From NCBI RefSeq assembly GCF_023856365.1, contig NC_064547.1, positions 23,124,168 to 23,188,167 of the forward strand: 64,000 nt of DNA. Direction: 5' to 3'. Numbering within the stretch: the stretch's first letter is position 1; each line of letters opens with the position of its first letter. The stretch is from Brienomyrus brachyistius. Lineage: Eukaryota > Chordata > Actinopteri > Osteoglossiformes > Mormyridae. Below the pieces are notes generated by a model, which was not told the DNA's origin, did no database searches, and worked only from the letters and a program-made list of their open reading frames with translations. This document shows, piece by piece, positions 59,185-64,000 of this stretch. The translations under genes were made by a program, and so were the position numbers.

Positions 59185-61724
59185 TTTTAAAGTCATAATG
59201 AATGAAATTAATAATCTGTACATCTGGCATTTATGTTAAAACATAAAACAAATATTAAAATGTGTCATTCTCACAAACTTGGGATTTTTTCCGTTTATTT
59301 ATACATTTTATACAGACATTAGTTCCACACCCAAGGCACTTCTTAGTCTCAAAAAAAGGTAAGATAAGGATTCACCCTTTCAGAATACAGGTTACATTTG
59401 GTCTCAACTGGCATCCCAAAAAAGCTCTTTAAAAGCCCCGAAATAATTGGATTCCACCCCACTTCTCCAAAGACTCCACAAAACTGACCAAGCTGACCAA
59501 GTTTTTATACACTTTTTATAATGTGGAACATCTGAATTTTTCAAGCTCTACAGACAACATCACCTCACAACAGACAACAGATCCGCTGCAAAAAAACCTA
59601 GAAAAGTGAAGACAATGTACAACCTTAAATTGCATAATTTCTTACGCAAAATGATGAGGCATGGATGTACAGTATTTAACACAATTCTATCAACACTCAT
59701 CAGAAATCTCACAACCAATATTATCTTCTCAGGCTTGGTGGAGGCCAGAGACAGGAGGTTTTTTTACCCTATGATACCTTTTTAGGTATAATATATTAAA
59801 ATCATATTAGTTGTTGCTCTGATTTGATGATTTTTTAACATTAACATTTCTCCAAATAGGTAGCCAAAAATTAGTAACACAAAATGCAGAAAATGTTTTT
59901 AAATATTTCAGGTTTATTGCATGTAACCCACAACAAACAATCAGTTTGTGTAAGATTAAAGATAAATTTTGCGCAGTTTTTTATTTCTGTAATTTTTTTC
60001 GCATTAACTCAGTAACTTTTGCACTGAATTGGATGAAATATTTTGTTTATTACAGAAATTAGTGGTAATATAACAGAACTACTCTAGACACAAAACTGAC
60101 AATTATGACAATGAAATATGATAATTGGTGTCTGTATTCAAACCAGTTAAAAATTAGATAAAATTAATATGCTTAAGTTACTCAAGATTAATCACAGAAA
60201 ACTGTGAATTGCTATACGTTTTTATTAAGGAATGCACTGTGCCCATTAACTACCAGTGACTGTAAGACTGTGACAGTTATCGAACGCGAAGTGCACATGC
60301 AAACATTAAAATATTGATTAAAATTCTCCCGTAAGGTAATCTGGAAAACCAAGGAGAGGAGTGTGCAAGGGTTGCTATCAACTCAAAATGCTGAACCAGA
60401 TCTGTGAACCTGAATCTTAGCCTTCTCTGGAGCCAGTTAGGCATGTAGCGTGAGTTGTATCCCTAAGAAGAGAACCCTCGTTGTGAAATCAGAAAACTGG
60501 AGTTGACTCTACTTAGCCTCAAAGCTATCCAGCTAAGTAAGAAATCTGGCTTTGTGTACAGTCCCCTGCTTTTTCCTTGTAAATCACATTTACACAGCCA
60601 GCTATTTAACTGTCTCTATGCCCCCAGTGCTTTTATTATTTTCAGGCTCCATAAAACATGCTGTTAGCTTTGTAATCCCATCACGCCCTGGGAAATGGGC
60701 ATGATTTTAATACTAATTCTGTATCATTCAGGCCAACACGCTGCTTTTTACCATGTACCAGTCAAAACGTTTTTTTTTCTGACAATATTGAATATTCTGA
60801 TAAATATATGGGCTGCTTGCAAAAGAGCTTGTTGAGTGGTTAACTTTATAGCTATTCTCTCCGTCGGGCAGGGTATATTAATGGAGATTTACTTTTCAGG
60901 GGACATTGATGATAATGGTACTTGAGATGTTCAGCTATATAATACTGCATATTCAATTTACCAAACGCAAGGATTATGTCTGAATTACTCTGAATGAAAA
61001 CAGGAAAGAAGTATTTTGAATTCTGAACAATCTGCTTCTGAGAAATGTTTACATCAGATTATATTTACTTTTTCTTTATAATATATAACATAAACATCGG
61101 CCAGAAGTCTGTGTGTAACACAAGCTTTTTGATAAAAGGAGCTTGTACTTTTTTCAACAAAAGAAATATGCGCCTCATACAGAAGGTTATATTCAATTGT
61201 TCTATTACAATAACTGCGGTTCCATGTTGATTTTGAATTTATTCATCTTGACTTCTCCAAAACAATAAATATGGCTGTACTCCACGGGTATTTTTAAAAT
61301 TATTATTTTAGATTTTATATAATAAACTATAAAATGACCAGAACAATTGTAAGCCTATATATTTTCTTTATTTTGCTCTCCTGCTATTTTCCGTCCCGGT
61401 TGTATCTATCCCTCTTTTCGGTTAGAATTTTATATTAAAGTATTGATCACACTGAAAGCCCTGTAAGATCAAACACGTATACAGATATTGGGTTAACGTG
61501 CTCTAATTTCATTAAAGCTTGACAGTTACTGATGTCATACCCTGCGCTTTAGCTAATGCAAATTCACTGCTGCGTGTCACACGTACAGACGCAGCCAGTG
61601 GAAAGTTTTCCCTTCTTTGATTTCTGCAGTATTCCATGGCTTCCTCAAGCTTTTTATCGTGTGACGTTAAAGTCGCTGGATTGTTCCTAAAATACCACGA
61701 CGACTACCCATCGCTCGTTGTTTT

Positions 61725-62025
61725 CTTGGGGCTGTCGGAGCGGGTAACACGCCGGCGTCACGCCTTCCGAGCTGGGCTTCGATTCTTGCCTCTGGCTCTG
61801 TGTGAGTAATTTACATGTCCTCTCATTGTTCCTGCAAGTTTCCTCCTGCAGTCCAAAAATACGCTGTTTGCCAAATTGGCATGTCTGCACTCCCCGTAAT
61901 TTAGTGAGTGTGTAACTTACGACTGACATGTGTGCCGTCCAGGGTGCCTCATGTCTGGTGGTGTCTAGGATAGACTCGAGTCTCACCCTGTACTGGAACA
62001 AACTGGGAGGCGAAGAAGGTTAATC
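61725..62025 (+). mobile_element. Old tRNA-SINE copy
   Basis: GGAGCGGGTAACACGCCGGC, GGGCTTCGATTCTTGCCTC, GTTTCCTCCTGCAGTCCAAA, GTGCCGTCCAGGGTGCCTC and CTAGGATAGACTCGAGTC occur in SINE order. It is plus-oriented and diverged. Confidence 0.55.
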
Positions 62026-62538
62026 ATCAATATTACACTTCACTTCATGTATGGTATGTAGATTGCATTATAAAATATAACAGTTATACATACAAATATA
62101 TCACCTGCAAGTGAAATCCAGACGCGCAGGAGGTCCACTACTGTCTATCAATCTAAATTTAGATGTTTGACGAATGTAATAATATATGGCACCAGAGGGA
62201 AATGAAGTCCTTGTTGTGTATGAAAGAAATGCTGCTATATACATGAATAATATAAGGTATGAGGCCATGGTACTGTAGTACCAGCAGTATCATCTAGCTA
62301 GCTATGCACCACTAAGCAGGTTAATGGGCTTTTCATGTAGGGTAGGGTAATCTTCTGGATGAAGTCATTTTTAAGCATGATAATAATAGGGTTACAGCCT
62401 GTCTCATAAAATTAATAAATGTTCCCCTCTCTCAGCTACTGAACGCCTATTTCTTTTACTGAATTATCTTTAATTTGTATGAATGCACAGTTGTTTGAAA
62501 GCAAGATTTGACATGTGAGGCAATGTACACGTTAACAG

Positions 62539-63225
62539 TTGTGATGCACCGATAGCTGATTATTTTGAAAACTGACACTGATACAGTACCTATGCTAATT
62601 GTTTGGGGAGTTCTGCTTAAATAAGTTTAAAAGGACACTCCCCCCAAATAAATAAAAAAAATAATAATTAATTTCATTCTAAAAATATGAAAAATCTCTG
62701 GCAAACAACTACAGCCCAAGAGCACTATATTTTATAACTGTATGCATCTAATATACTTTTTAACATTTGTAATAGTCAAGGTCTGATCGTCAAGTGTGAT
62801 GAACTCTGCCATTTTCTCCAAGTTTTGATTTTGCACTGTTTACACAGAATTATCTTTCGCTCTCAAACACCTGCATTATTGACTGACTAACGTTATTGGC
62901 AGGACTGCAGCCTTCATTATTGGAAAAGATTTGTTTTTCAGAATCTCTTGGTACTCTTCACCATCTCGCTTTAGGGTGAGCAGTCAAATTTGTTGTGCTG
63001 AAATGTTTATTAGTAGACATTCCTTGCAAAATGCATTTCGAATGGAATTAAACTAATTCCACCCAGCAGTTAAGCACATGCGTGTGCAAAGCAATATGGG
63101 TCACTATTTTAAAGGGAATTATCGACAGTAAATATTGGCTCATTTTTAATCATCTTAATCATTTTAATCATTCTTGCTGTATCGGCCAATACTGATAGTT
63201 AGGCAATACAATCGGTGCATCTCTA
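62539..63225. mobile_element. hAT-type non-autonomous element, 687 bp
   Basis: The left end TTGTGATGCACCGAT is inverted at the right end (ATCGGTGCATCTCTA). The 8-bp flanks GTTAACAG (62531-62538) and ATTAACAG (63226-63233) agree at 7 of 8. The inside is AT-rich with no transposase frame. Confidence 0.75.
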
Positions 63226-63670
63226 ATTAACAGCCTACAGTGAATGTTCAGAATCGTGTAAGTTTGCATCAACCTAACTTGGCTATTAATACCAGGACAA
63301 ACAAAATAATCAACTTCTCTGGCTAAACACCCATCCATCTTCCACCTGTTATCCTGGTCAAGTTCCTAGGATTGTACTCTCTGTTTTTGGAAGTGAAGTT
63401 TACTCCAGTCACTTTACTCTGAAATTAAAAATCAAGATTGTCATCACATAAATTTAATTTCAGTATGAAAAGCAATGTTAGTTAGCTTGCAAATGGGAAA
63501 TTTAATCCCAAGGTGTCATCTGAATGTTTTACTTTCAATGTTGTGTCTTCATAAATTTTAATGATATTCTTAAACTCATTATGACATCCTAGTATTTGTT
63601 TCTGTTTTTTAGAAATGATTAAGATTAGAGGTGATTGTTGCAATAAAATACAGTTTATTAATTAATACAG

Positions 63671-64000
63671 CAAATTTTCGCCTCTTTTTTGACTGTGAAG
63701 TTGACAGGCATAAGCAAAGAAGGTGAAGTCATGATGCCATCAAGAAATGGTGGGAACCAAACGCTTGGATCTGCCCAAAGACAGAAAGTTGTAAAGTTGG
63801 GTCCTACAGGACAAAGGATTGGGATGGGAAATGAAGAAATGTCAGGCATCACAAAGGCTTTAGGTGACATAAAAACCACAACAGAGGGACCCTTAACAGA
63901 AGCCTTGACAGAGCCTTTACCTCCACTGTCATTTCCAGAAGGGATCGTGAGACTGGCTGGCTCAGGAACACTCAGTAAGAACTACAGAACTACTGACAAT
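63671..64000 (+). CDS. Candidate exon of an unidentified protein, open to the window end
   Basis: After TTAATTAATACAG there are 110 codons without a stop in phase 0; an in-frame TAA lies just upstream of the acceptor. It encodes QIFASFLTVKLTGISKEGEV, GNQTLGSAQRQKVVKLGPTG, ALGDIKTTTEGPLTEALTEP and PLSFPEGIVRLAGSGTLSKN. It is rich in Gly, Thr, Ser and Leu, poor in aromatics, with one sequon (NQT), and looks disordered or extracellular. A donor-like GTAAGA at 63974 could end it early. Its phase suits the ATG exon at 57260, but direct joining is only a guess. No family was recognised. Confidence 0.4.

Larger units (their letters stand above)
57299..63670 (+). other. Repeat-rich region between the two candidate exons
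   Basis: It contains SINE copies (57999-58158, 58830-59184, 61725-62025), a CA/GT-type dispersed repeat (58420-58740) and a hAT element (62539-63225). From 59200 to 61700 it is AT-rich with no recognised exon. Small exons could be hidden here. Confidence 0.5.

Noticed and set aside
62935..62985. Possible small exon after TTGTTTTTCAG with GTGAGC donor
   Set aside because: In the phase expected for the candidate downstream gene it holds a TAG stop, and it lies inside a hAT element.

Overview
The window is nuclear DNA from a ray-finned fish. It holds one large intron-rich vertebrate gene in a background of fish-type short repeats (tRNA-derived SINEs, hAT- and Tigger-like MITEs, microsatellites, minisatellites). 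Nothing bacterial, viral or plasmid-like was seen. I cannot name the species.

Positions 638-49308 (+) carry the 3' three quarters of a voltage-gated calcium channel alpha-1 subunit gene. The best match is CACNA1E (Cav2.3, R-type). I placed 43 exons by protein similarity, GT/AG boundaries and codon phase; all phases join without a frameshift. One joined isoform codes for about 2,031 residues. It runs from the domain I pore region through the AID (I-II linker), domain II, the II-III loop, domain III, domain IV, the EF-hand, pre-IQ and IQ segments, and the C-terminal tail to a TAA stop at 49306-49308. The promoter, N-terminus and IS1-IS5 lie upstream of the window. All four selectivity-filter glutamates are present, so the gene looks intact and functional.

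Three places are built for alternative splicing. A 12-nt microexon (30157-30168) lies in the IIIS3-S4 linker. Two 97-nt exons (40701-40797 and 41772-41868) encode alternative versions of the EF-hand-side segment; their length forces mutually exclusive use, as for exons 37a/37b of CACNA1A and CACNA1B. A 129-nt phase 0/0 cassette (47782-47910) lies in the C-terminal tail. Tandem AG acceptors add single-residue choices at two more exons.

Introns of 0.1-9.2 kb contain most of the repeats. Several insertions keep recognisable target-site duplications. Two minisatellites (8863-9442 and 42258-42966) have unit lengths that leave long but spurious reading frames open.

Downstream of 49308 lies a probable long 3' UTR (poly(A) signals at 50334 and 52107), then about 5 kb of repeat-bearing intergenic DNA. 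Near 56846-57298 a TATA-like box and a short ATG exon with a hydrophobic leader and a perfect donor suggest the start of a second, same-strand gene for a secreted protein. A 110-codon open exon-like stretch at 63671-64000 may belong to it. I do not recognise that protein.
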